From: Hypomyces perniciosus
Taxonomy: Eukaryota > Ascomycota > Sordariomycetes > Hypocreales > Hypocreaceae
Length of the DNA stretch: 64,000 nucleotides
Assembly (NCBI GenBank): GCA_008477525.1
Contig: SPDT01000006.1
Coordinates: 4,181,501-4,245,500 of the forward strand
Reading direction: 5' to 3'
The notes beneath the pieces are model-generated. The model saw only the letters and a program-made list of their open reading frames with translations, had not been told where the DNA came from and did not search any database. Below are positions 23,846 to 35,249 of this stretch, piece by piece. Numbering within the stretch: position 1 is the first letter of the stretch; each line of letters starts with the position of its first letter. The position numbers and the translations under genes were made by a program.

Positions 23846-24744
23846 GGTCAGTGCTGTTCCAGGACCAACAGTGAGAAAAGTAGGTACGAGTAGGTGTAGC
23901 AGCAGCTTGGAGGTAGGCAGGGAGGTGGTGGTGGTGGTGGTATATTAAGGCCGGTCGGCATACCCTAGCTCGGGAGTGGCCATCTAACGAGCCAATGCCG
24001 TTGTGCTTGAAGATCTTTTACAGCCTCGATACAAGGAACTCTATCAGGGAGCGGTTCTTGAACCAGGTAGAGGGGACGGACTGCAAGCTGCAAGCCCACA
24101 ACAAAGATCGTTACTGGCGTGAGTGGAGGAGATGAAGTATGAATGCGGGGCAAATTCGGCAACAAGGGCGTTCAGTTGGATGCCCGGGATGGCTCGATGA
24201 AGCCCGAAGTGGTAGGGATTGAGTGTAATGCCTACCTACGAGCAGTAGTACGAGTATGTATGCTCCGTACGTAAATATCCACCAGGCGGGCATTCAAGCT
24301 CGTGGCGTGGCAGAAGCACGCCTGGATAATGCAAGTGTGTATGGAGCACGGAGTGGATTAGTAGCGGTACGGAGTACTTGTAGTGGTAGCAACATGTACG
24401 AAGTACTAAGGTATGTATGTATGTATGTTAGTAGTATGTAGGTACGCTGTCGATGCATACCAGACCTCAGGCAATGCTGACGGGATTGTGCAAAACAAGG
24501 AAGACCCCTGCGGACGGGGCGGCAGCTACCATCAAGGATCGCGACAAGCGCCAGGAAAAGTGTGGTTCTCTCCCTTTAGCTTCGTGCTTGGTGGGTGACT
24601 GAGGCGAGACAAACGTCCCAGGGCGCCACGTTTCTTGAGACCGCGGGCGAGAGCCGGACGCAGGCAGACCCGCAACGCATGTATGTATGTGCTCGTATGA
24701 GTGCGCGAGCTTTGATCCAAGAGCAGCTGAAGCAATTAATGAGG

Positions 24745-24802
24745 CGAAGTGGAAGGGAGGGGGGGAGGAGGAAGAGGAAGAAGAAGAAGAAAAAGAAGAA
24801 GT
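24745..24802 (+). repeat. Homopurine (GGA/GAA) tract
   Basis: A run of G and A only, moving from GGGAGG through GGAAGA to GAAGAA repeats. Tracts like this can adopt triplex structures. No coding role is evident. Confidence 0.85.
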
Positions 24803-25900
24803 TCGTACGAGTAGAGGCAGAGACGCGAGGAGTGTCCGTCTGCGGCTGGTGCGCCAACAACAGCATCTGATGGGGGAAATTGCTCTTACTGGCTAATAAA
24901 AGCAGCTCTTCAGAAAAAGTGCGCAAGGTCTTCTCAATTCAAGGCTGTCATGTACAGAGTACTCCAACCACGTACAGAGTACTCTGTACTCCGGCACGGG
25001 TCTTGTTGGAATCTCGTCGTACCCGAGATTCCACCAGTGCACTCACTTTGCAAGTATACTCGCAGGTAGAAAATACTACAACTTAACACCACCTCTGCAA
25101 AGGACTGCGGTAACGGTCGCCGGGGTTATGGCCAGGGGTCGCAGAAGTTATAAGTGACAGATCTTATTTCCAACCGGCGGAGGGTCTATCCATGTCACAG
25201 CATCCTCAAGCTCAAGGTGGCGGTGGATGAACCCGAATCGTTGGACCCGCTGGAGCGTACGAGTAATACCTAGTGTCCGTTAATCCCAAGAAGAAGACTC
25301 ATCATTATTCATATCCAAACGACGAGAGCCTTCCCGTTGCTGATACTAGACTTCTTCCCCAAACAACCAATACTTTATTTGTACATGGCCGTTCCCTAGC
25401 GTGTTGGCGCAGAATGGATAGATACTCGTAGATAGATAGCTAGCATGAGGTTGCTGCCAAGGTTGGTTGGTCAATGGCCTCAAGTGTTACGAGTACAGCC
25501 TTGTTGGGTCGACCGATTATTGGAGAGCTGGTTGTCTCTGGCATCTGCAGACCCCAATCTGAACCAGGCCTCAGGGATCGCCGCTTGTGGCTTCGAGTGC
25601 TACAATCGACAGACAGATTTGCTGGCAAACAAGCCAACGTTACTGCAAGCTAGGCTATAGGCAGATGTATGTTCTTTGTTTTCCGAGCATTGTACATACG
25701 TGCATACTCGAAGAGAGACAGATCCGTGGCAGCTAGGCTGGTAGGGAGATGTGAGAGAGTTGGTTGGTGGAGGGATGAATCATAAATGAATCATGGATGA
25801 ATCATGGGTAGGCGGTGGATGGGTCGCGGCTCTGTCAGTTATCTGGCGCCCCTCTGAGAACGGGACTCGGAGAAGACCAGAACCAGACAAGGGTGGTGGT

Positions 25901-25980
25901 CTGTGATGTGTGGTCTGTGATGTGTGATGTGTGATGTGTAATGTGTAATGTGTAATGTGTAATGTGTAATGTGTAATGTG
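25901..25980 (+). repeat. Heptamer minisatellite TGTGTRA
   Basis: From 25921 there are two TGTGTGA units followed by six TGTGTAA units and a partial unit, read directly from the sequence. The 20 bp before it carry degenerate copies. The pattern of one variant unit replaced by another suggests recent expansion of the TGTGTAA type. Confidence 0.95.
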
Positions 25981-28937
25981 TCGCCGTTGTGTCCCAATTC
26001 CTGGGACATTTGGCCGTGTTCTTGACTTCTTGGGCGAGGAGCTGGTCCGTGCTGCCGGTCTGCCCACTTGCTCACTCGCTTGGTGCTAGCATTCGGTAGC
26101 AGTACTACTCTACCTAAGTTATTAGCAGCAGTGTACTTGGAACCAAAAAATCATGTCTGCTGAGTTAGTTGCTTTGTTGGTTGCTTGCTTCTTTGCGGAG
26201 GTGTCCGTTCGGAGGTGTAAATATCATCACGACAAGAAACGCCCAGCCGCAAAAAGGCCTGCAGGTAGCGTTGCACATCTCGTGGCGGACGCTCTTCATG
26301 AAGTCGAGAGGAGGTGAGAATGTCTTAGACCTCTGCTCTGAGAGACAGCCCTCGCCTTTTTTTGTTCTCTTCTCTCCCTGTCTCTCTCATGGGAAGTTGG
26401 AGGAGATAGGCGGCTTGACCCACCCATTATTGCCCAGCATGTATGTGCTACTCGTAGTACGAATACCTAGTAATATACGGAGTACGTAGTATATGTACAG
26501 TAGCAGTCGGGATGACCTCCGTACCTGGCCAGCTAACAAGCGTTTGAGGAGGTAGGGAATCTGCTCTATACATACTTACCTAGTAGTACCTCCTCGCACG
26601 TAGTACTCCGTACAGGCTGCGTCAATATTATCAGGCATGTATGTACGAGCATGGAAAGCAACCTAAGGTACCTTTCAATAACCCTACCGCACAATCATGG
26701 ATTTGATGCATGCAGGCACGGCTGCAGTGTTTAGGTCAAGAGTACGAAGAAAATTGACAGGACTACTTCGTACTCGTACTTGAGTACCTGCCCAGGTACC
26801 TTCTCCCCTCCCTCCTCTTACCACAAGTACTAGGTAATACTTGTAAAGGCTTTTTTTTTTGACCTGTCAACGACTATTGGGAAACCACTACCAGGCATTG
26901 ACATGGAAATACATCAATTCTCCGTACAGAGTACAGGAAGGGGAGTCACACCTCCTTCCATCTTCCTCTTCCTCTTCCTCTTCACCGCCAACCGCCAGCA
27001 TACCTAGTAGGTACAAGTAAGATATCCTTATCCTCGTTGAAATTGACTCTCCATAGCTTCCATGGCCCGGTCCTCGTATTATGTACGAAATTTGTAATAA
27101 ATTTTCCGCTTCCAAAATATTTCCCGCGTTCGCCCTGTCAGCCGCTTTTAACCCTTGACGCTCAACCGCTCTGTTGAAACACAGAAGACAAGGCAAAACG
27201 ACCTGTCAACTTGCATATCAACTCAACAGCCGCGGACCAACACACTGTTGCATTTGCAGGTGAGCAGTCAGCAAAAAAAGAACCCGGAGAGCGGCCATGT
27301 AATGCAAATACATGGAAATGCGTGTCGGCTCGCCGCCTCGCTGCCTGCAGCCAGATATGCATCCAACAACCCAGTTTGTCGGGCCCAGCCAGAGGCACAT
27401 GTCGAGACACCACAATGCACAATAGCGCACCAACTTGCAAGATGTGGCAAAGTCTCACGTAACAGCAATGGGCCATACGTACACGATTTGTGGGCTAATA
27501 CTACCTCATTCTACGCCGGCCTCGACATGGAGTTGTAGGTAGGTAGCATTCAGAGGTAGTGCGACGACGGAGTGCGCGGTAGTGTAATGCTCCAAGTGAG
27601 GCGCCTGCAGAAGCAGAGAGATGCAGAGACTGACACACAGGCACACAGAACTAAGGATAAAAGAGACACCGAACATGATGCCCCCCAGTGCCTCGCGGCC
27701 GTTCATTACAAACCTCGACTAAGCCGTTCCCATCACCACCTCTCCTCTTAGGAGGCTGATGATATTATCGTACCTGGATGGGCAAGCCGGAACAACTCCC
27801 CACCACCACCATCCCTTCCCGCCACAGCACCGCACTGCACAGCACAGCACAGCACAGCAACAGAGCATTGTGCGTTGCGTTCCAAAAAAGAGCCCGTGAA
27901 GATGCATCGCACTATCCTATCGGTTGGCTTTGAGCTCAGGCTTCAGCTGCGCTTGGACCAGGGGAATGCTCGTTCCGGCCGAGACAGCAGCCATTTGCAA
28001 CGGTCGACGATGACCTTGGCGGCTTCGATGACAAACCATTGCTGGCGGGAGACAAAAGGACCCTTGCCCAAACAGTCTTGGCTTCAAATTAGACCGCCCG
28101 CTCGCCGCCAGAAGCAAATGTTTCACCGTTCGCGCCCACACAATGATGATCGTCATGCTCCGTCTCATCGTTAGTCTTGATTCTTGAAGCCTGGGTTGAT
28201 GCTGGATCCTTGCCTAGACCCCGTTCGTTTGCCGACTTTGTTGCCAAGAACCGGGCCCGTGGATTTTGCTCGCCCATGCTGCTCATCATCCCGTCATCGT
28301 ACATGTATGTGTGTGCGAATGTGTACGAAGTACGAGGTACGGAGTACTCCGTGTACTCAAGGTATGCTTCGGCTCCAGTTCGGAGTACGAGTACTTCGTA
28401 ACCGAATATGTGGCACGCATATCCCGGTTCTTGCTTTTGCTCTCCGAGATGTGCAAGACTTCTCTGACACCATCTCCCGCTTCTTCTTTAAGGCTATGGG
28501 GACTTTAGAACACGTGCCGTGTGGAGTCTTGTGGGGAAGTGAGCACTCTATAGTAAGACGAAGGCCGACCTTCTGGCCTTGAGAAGTGGCCTCGACAAGT
28601 GGCCTCCAACCAGCATACTAATAACCATGTACCCCGTCCATGCGGAATACGGTGTACAAAGTCCTGAAGCAGGTATGATAAGATAGATACTGTGTGCATC
28701 GTTGCCATAGGGTCAGTTTTTAATCCGGCGTCTGCATGTCTTGCCACGGATACTCCGTACACAGACACACACACGTGTCTTTGTGCAACATACAACGGTC
28801 ATCACATTACAGAACAAGAGCCTCGGCGCCTACTCTGGCGCCATAGCGCTGTCCGCTCACCCTATCGATCTGTGGAAGACGAAACAAAATCTAACTTTGG
28901 GCGGGGTGATGGGCAAGTCGGTGAAGCTCGAGAGTGA

Positions 28938-28952
28938 CCCCCCCCCCCCCCC
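28938..28952 (+). repeat. 15-base cytosine homopolymer
   Basis: An uninterrupted C run in intergenic DNA. Its exact length is prone to sequencing error. Confidence 0.9.
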
Positions 28953-31033
28953 AGAATCGGACAATTTCTGACTACTAACTTCATAATTCAGCACCCCTCT
29001 GTCTCGTCTCTTCTCGTCACTGACATGGTAGTAGCTTACTTTTTATCCTTCAGATCTGCTTGACTACCAATTGGCCCTGTCACTTCCCGTTCCTCGCCCC
29101 GCAAATAGACCTATGCCATATGTACACACGGCATATTGTATTAATAGCGCCTCGACGCTTGTGGGGCCTATCTCATATTTCACCCAAGGCATGCGACCTG
29201 CGTGTTTTGTCTCTCAATTGTGATAGGCCCGAAGTGTGAGCCAAGTCTTTGTACAAGGAGCTTGGAACCGAGATATGACAGCAAGAAGGACATGGCTCTT
29301 TGCTCCAACGCAGTCACCATTTCATCGGAATGCACAGCAGGATTCTGACATGCGCCATCATCGCATGGTCACATTCTCATTCAAACTGCTCAAGGGGCTT
29401 ATATCGGAGTTTTCGGAGATTTAGCCCTGGTCGGGGAACGGTCGCCGACCGGCTAGAGTTTCTCTAATTAGATCTGATGTCTCGTGGATCTCCCTCCGCA
29501 TAGATTGCCTTTTCCGAGGCCACAGGACAACAACAGCAGACTGAAATGTGGGGCAGATTGGGCTCACAGAGCACGCAACGTCCAACATTAGACAAGAGAA
29601 AAGAGGTGGTGGCACCCAGAACAGGTTGGCTCCAAGACGGAGCATTGGCGCCGAGACTCGACTGAAGGAGTCTGAAACAGAGTTCATTGGGGATGTCTCG
29701 TCCAAGTGGGCGCCGGGCAGCACTCCATACTAGGGACTCTGGAGGGCAACGCATTTGTCACCCCAGCTCGGCCAGGCTGCACCTACCTTCCTTGCATATT
29801 TTGTTTGAGACACTCCCCGTGTATCGGATGTGCTGCCAGCCGAGTCAAGCGGCCCCATTGACATACTGATAATAGTAACCTGTCAAAGATGTCCGATGCC
29901 GACGCCCGATGCCGATGTGAGAACACCGCTCAAACAGCGAAGAGCGATCAAGTACGAAGATACTGGGTGGCTGGCTGTCTAGCCTGATCCTGGCGTGTGA
30001 GAGTTCCAGGCGGGATAAGAGATACTATTGCATGGATATGCTGTGTTCTGTTTCTTGTCTCTTTCCCTCGAAATGGGACCACTTTTGAGAAGACACCCAG
30101 CCTGTATGTAATACTAGCGTCCCCGAAATATTGACAGCGACGACAATGCATAACTACCGGGCAATAGTAACTACACGGTGCCTCTGAGCTCTGATAGGTA
30201 CAGGCGTGGCATGGCTGCTTGGCCTGCAGCAGATACAATCAAGCAAATGCCAATCGCAAGGGCAAGACGGGCCAGACTCCCGAGGTCTCAACCAAACGTC
30301 ATTATGTTGGCTGCCAAATGGATGTGACTGCCGCCTATGTGGTATTTCTGCTATCCAACCACGGGCTTCTCCGGCTATCACACGACAAGGTCACCGTCTC
30401 TGATGTGCATCGATATACGTTTTTGTACAACCAAGCTGTAATTGCCCGTTATTGTGTCACACACCATTGTAAGGTAGTATACACACACACTACTGTACAT
30501 ACTCCATACATACAAGGCTCAAATCATCCCACCCTGCCGCTGTTACGTGGCAGAGAAGACGAGAGGCCACCCAATATACGCCACAACTGTTTTTGTTTAC
30601 CTTGATCCCGTCTAAAATTTCCAACAACAAAAGTCCACCAATAGATCCCGACGCTGTATATGCGTACAAATGGAAATGCCAAAAAAGGTATATCGAACGC
30701 CCCTGTAAAGGAGGCCTCCTGGAAGGAAAAGAAGTGAAGAAGCGAACAAAAAAGAAAAGCCAAGAAAAAACGCCATAGCATAATGCCCTTCCCATTAGAT
30801 AGGCCATCCAGGTATAGAGAAACATTAGCAATAAATCGTAGAGAAAATAATGCGTGCGTCGTCGTTGTATGTGTGAACAAGTCGTTGAATTTCGAAGTGA
30901 AAAGGAAGACCCAGTGACAAGAAGGTTGATGTGATATGTCCATCGAAGGAAGCGGATATGGTCAATGAATTCGCAAATTTAAAAATAATAAAAAAGCCCA
31001 GCCACACACACACCCACAGACTGTTTAGGTCGC

Positions 31034-32323
31034 TTATAATATGGAGGTCAAGGCAACCACTAATGTTGTGAATAGGGTGGTCCACAGAACATGAGTAGAC
31101 ACCACCACCGCCAAGGATGAGGCCACTGGCAGAGTGTTGTTGACATAGTTTGGACCACACAGAGTATTGACCTGTTGAGCCGCGGCTATATACGTGCCGG
31201 CAATGAACTGGTTGCGGTCGGCAGAGGCCGCGTGGAAGATGGCCATGGTCTGTTGAGTGCACCAGTTACAGGAGGGGGACGAACTGCCAGGCAGAGGCAG
31301 GCCATAGGGCATAAAGTATAGATATGTGTCAGACGGCGTGTTGAGGTTGGTGACAGCACTGGCAAAGCAGTACTGGTTGGTTTTGGGATCCTGCAGACAT
31401 GTTGCGGCATAGAGAACCTTGTAGGATACAAGTCCGCGATAGGCCTGCAACACCATGGTCTGGTTCTTCTCCATCTCCAGCTTGCAGTTCGAGGTGAGGT
31501 TCTTTGCTGCCGCGTCGAAATAGGTAGCGCAGGAAGCGGAATCGGCCTTGCACGTAGCGTCGAGAACCCTTACGATGCCGAGCAGCGTCTTCTCCGCATG
31601 AAACAACCCCGTTGATGTCTACAGAGAAAGGGTCAGCAACATGTCGATTATGCAACAGTCACTATGTGAGGGACATAGCACATGGCGTTTATATCTTACC
31701 TGCAGCATCATGGAGAGCGGATAGCAGCTTTGAAAGCTTTGGCTCGATAGGAGACCAGAAATGAAGTTGGGACATTTGTCCGTGGATCCATCGGTCTTGA
31801 ATGCAGAGGCCGGGGCATTGTCAAAGGGGGAGGGTAGGGGCGATGATGGCACAGAATTGGTTGGTGACGATGAGATAGTCACAGTCGTTGATGCAGTCGA
31901 ATGGCTTCCGGATGAGGGCGTAGAGCTGGACTTCTTGTCGCCCTCCTTAGGGGGTGTGTCATCTCCCGGGCTGCCGCCTCCGCTCTCAGGATCCCTTGCT
32001 CTGAGTCGCAACTCTGACTTATCGTTGGAGGCAGACTCGGCTCCAGTCGAAGGCACGACAATTGACGCCTGCGGCGGTGGTGTCGAGGACGGACGGTTGA
32101 AAGTAGTTGGCGGTGCCGTAATTTGTGCTGGGTAGGCATTGTCCCCCGGTATGATGGTGGCAGAGCTTAGAGTCGCCAATACAGCCACGACTAGCAGCGT
32201 GAGGTGTATCCGTGACCACCGAGGCCTTGGTTTGGGAGTTGCCGTGCGTGATGTCAACGAAGGCGGAGAGAGAAGCCGAAGAGCTGCGCCGGCCATTTCG
32301 AAAGACGACGGGGACGCGGCCAT
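31034..32323 (-). CDS. GPI-anchored cell-surface protein, DUF7729-like
   Basis: Exons 32323-31700 and 31618-31034 (81-bp intron, donor GTAAGA, acceptor TGTAG) encode 402 residues. A hydrophobic segment at about 42-57 (L-T-L-L-V-V-A-V-L-A-T-L-S-S-A-T) acts as a signal peptide or anchor after an Arg-rich start. A Pro/Ser/Thr-rich disordered stretch extends to about 180. The Cys-containing domain follows (C-P-N-F-I at about 184, then C-Y-P-L-S, T-C-K-A-D-S-A-S-C, N-Q-Y-C-F-A, S-C-N-W-C-T). The extreme C-terminus is a hydrophobic helix typical of a GPI signal. The Cys spacing resembles the fungal DUF7729 family of unknown function. N-glycosylation sequons are visible (NLT, NQT, NNT). Confidence 0.75.
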
Positions 32324-35249
32324 TGTGACAGAACCGACGCCGTGGAAGGATGTACACCGAGTCCGACGTGTGCAACTGTAACCACTGCTTGTTTTCCTCC
32401 TTGTGTGCCTCTCCTATTGTAAAGGCTGCGCTTCCCGGAAATCCCGAGGGCTCAATGGTCGAAACGAACGGGTGTGTAATGAATATGTGCGCAAGCTGAA
32501 TGCAGACGACCAGCAGACAGGACTTATAAAACGACCATGACTCGAATTAATGGAACCGCAGCGCGTGTAATAATTCAAGGCCGCTTCGACAGCTCTCCAT
32601 CAGACGAACGAGATGGAAACGTCGAAGGCCACGCAATTCAAGGCGCTGTAATCTAGGTCGCGCCGAGGAGATGATTCGGAGAGACGAGCAAGATCGGGAT
32701 AGTCGGGATTGGCGACGGTAAGCTGCAATTTCGAACGAGGCGTTGCGCCAACTTGAGGTTGAGATTTGTTTGCTGTTTGTTGGGGGGGATCGCGCGAGAC
32801 GACTCAATTGGTTCGCAGACGAAAGAATTAACAATAACAATGATTCCACCAAAAAGGACAGTCGATGTACGAGTGACAAACAACCGCACACAATTAGCGA
32901 GCGACGTTGGCGGCCGTGATTTTGAGGCTCAACGGGAGAGAGACAAAATGGCGATCTGGAGGATGATGAAAAGAGAAAAGATGTGCACGAGCAGCAACGG
33001 CACGCGTGGAAATGTTGGAGCCACACCCAGGAACGTCACGGAGCACTCCGTTCCTGAAGGGCGCCCAGGCCACTGTCTGGCTTTTTAGAAGGCCCTCTCT
33101 GGCGGGCTCCAGCAGCTCTAGAAGGGGCCTTGCAGGGCCTTGCAGGGCCTCACAGGGTCCGAAGGAACCTCCAGGGCTCTAGTGCGCTCCAGTGTGGGCG
33201 GTGGCACCCACAGCGGCACTAGCGCCAGGTGAGTTTGATTGCGGCCCAGCCTTAGCGAAGAGGGGCCCCCGCCATGCGAGCGCCACGCGTGCATGCAGGT
33301 ACTATGTACTACTGCTATTATCGACAGTACTGCTCGTACGAGTAGTACTGCTACTCGAAAGATATGCCCAAAGAGACAGCAGACGAGGGAGATGGATGCA
33401 TAGAATAAGTACATCGTAGTACATCGTAGTACATAGTACTACTATTAGTAGACGGTAATATTACCAGCTGCAGAGTGGTAGTAGTAGTAATATGCAGGCA
33501 AGGCTTCATGCAAGCTGGAGGTTTCTGTACAACGATGCCGTTCTGTGAAAGGCAAAAGCCAAACCAAAGAAAAGAAAACAAAACAAAACAAAGAAAGGGG
33601 GGTTGCATTGCATCCTTCTGCATTGATTGACTGCCTGACTCATTGACGTATCTGTCGGTCTTCTCTCTTGATTCGGACGAGTGCATCCATCACCTGAAAT
33701 GCTCAGGTGAGAGAATGGAGCCCCTCCCTAAATTCAGCCTATAAACGACTTTGCCGTTCCCCTGCCAAGCAGCACCCAGGGGGGAAGCGGCCCTACGCGC
33801 AGACAACTTAAAAAAAAAATGGTTAGAAATGCGGAGTACTCCGTACGAATTATGTACTAGGACTATCATGAACTTGTATTAGCAGGTAGTATTAAGGACG
33901 ACTGCAAGAGCCGCTATTGGTCTTGGGTGCATCACACTTACTATTTCGTCGTGGCTATGATTATTACTTGATTCGGCCCCCCGGTTCAGCGCCACCCAAT
34001 GCTCTCCATTTTGATGTACTCGCAGTACGAAGTACAAAGTAGTACTCCGTAGTAGTATTAATATTATTACTACCTATTATAATGTATGCGTGTGTGGCCT
34101 GATAGTACCCATCACTTATTACGGAGTACTACTACTACTAGGATTGCTACTATTGCTCCGAGTGCTCGTGCTCGCACAGAACTACTACTACGATTGAATA
34201 TTTTCCGTACGAGTAAAAGGATCGTGACGGGGCATTACAAAGCGCTAAGCTGTTATTAACCACGATTGTCGTGTGTGTCTCATCAAATCTCCACCACCCG
34301 TCGGCTCGCTGCATCTGCTTTTCTTCAACCTGTCTCACTTTTGCCGTCAATACTTTCACGCCATCGTGTTTCACGAATCGCAAAAATTATACGGAGTATA
34401 TATATAAAAAAAACTACTGGATCTACTAGTACTAGTAGTACTATACTACTACTAGTGCCGCTCGTAACCAGGACTCGTAATACTATTACTACTCGTAAGA
34501 GTGCATTGGCCTTGATGAATATACGGAGTATTACCGACTAATCCTTCACGTACATCAGGGACAACACAAAATTAAACCCCTCATTAGCTGTCAAGTCCGA
34601 AATCCCCTCCTCAGCACATACATGCATGATATCTGATGTGATATATGATACATAATAATGCTAACAGAGGCGCAGTATGGAGTACTATGTAGTAGTACGC
34701 TGTAAAACTCTCCACCGTCGCACAGGCCTCATATTCCGGGCTACACACCTACATCGGATACAGATAAAGGCTCAGTCTCAGCTCATTCCAGAACCCCAAT
34801 CTTAATAGCCTGTATAACATTTATGATTATCGGGCGTGATCGGCTTCATTTACTCGTAGTACTACACTGATTGTCTCCATGACGCGCGCTCGTATTCACT
34901 CAGTACTATGGGGGGCAGTGTTTCGCATAAACTAGCTCACGTCATTCACAATCGATTATTAATGCAGGGAAAATTAAAAAGAACCGCCTAAGAGATGCGG
35001 ACATATTTAGAGGATCGAGTGAAGTAGTCCCGTGTTGGTGTCTGAAATACAATAAAAGATCTTACGGGGAGAGAAAGAAAAAAGAAAAAAAAGAAAAAAA
35101 AAGAAGAAAAACCCAACCCTTGGAAAATGAACCAACGCCGACGGATGCAATCAATGTGCAGTCCGTTTCTATACCGACTCTGCACGACAGCTAGCCACTT
35201 GGCATACAAACACGAAGCGAGACCAGCCAACGAGCCATCTGTTCTTCGC
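32324..35249. other. Intergenic region, 2.9 kb
   Basis: No recognisable gene. At 33045-33270 lies a locally GC-rich segment with GGGCCTTGCA repeats. From 33297 to 34520 the sequence is densely packed with TAGTAC / TACGGAGTA motifs and TACTAC runs, including a CGGAGTACTCCG palindrome near 33833. An A/G-only tract lies at about 35072-35111 in the ABC transporter 3' flank. Confidence 0.5.
33124..33155 (+). repeat. GGGCCTTGCA decamer repeat
   Basis: Two exact decamers followed by GGGCCTCACA, inside a GC-rich island of about 200 bp that differs in composition from the TACTAC-rich DNA on its right. Confidence 0.7.

Larger units (their letters stand above)
23846..31033. other. 7.2-kb stretch without recognisable protein-coding genes
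   Basis: Only short frames of no family resemblance are present on either strand. The region holds a purine-only tract (24745-24802), a heptamer array (25901-25980), an AGCAC repeat (about 27836-27859), a 15-base C run (28938-28952) and many TACGGAGTA-type motifs (24242-24430, 24955-25000, 26440-26620, 28318-28400). GC content does not look as low as in the transposon graveyard at 0.5-2 kb. I cannot say from sequence alone whether it is transcribed. Confidence 0.5.

Noticed and set aside
24956..25000. Direct GTACAGAGTACTC repeats considered as a CRISPR-like array
   Set aside because: Only two irregular copies in a eukaryotic intergenic region; they belong to the dispersed TACNNAGTA motif family.
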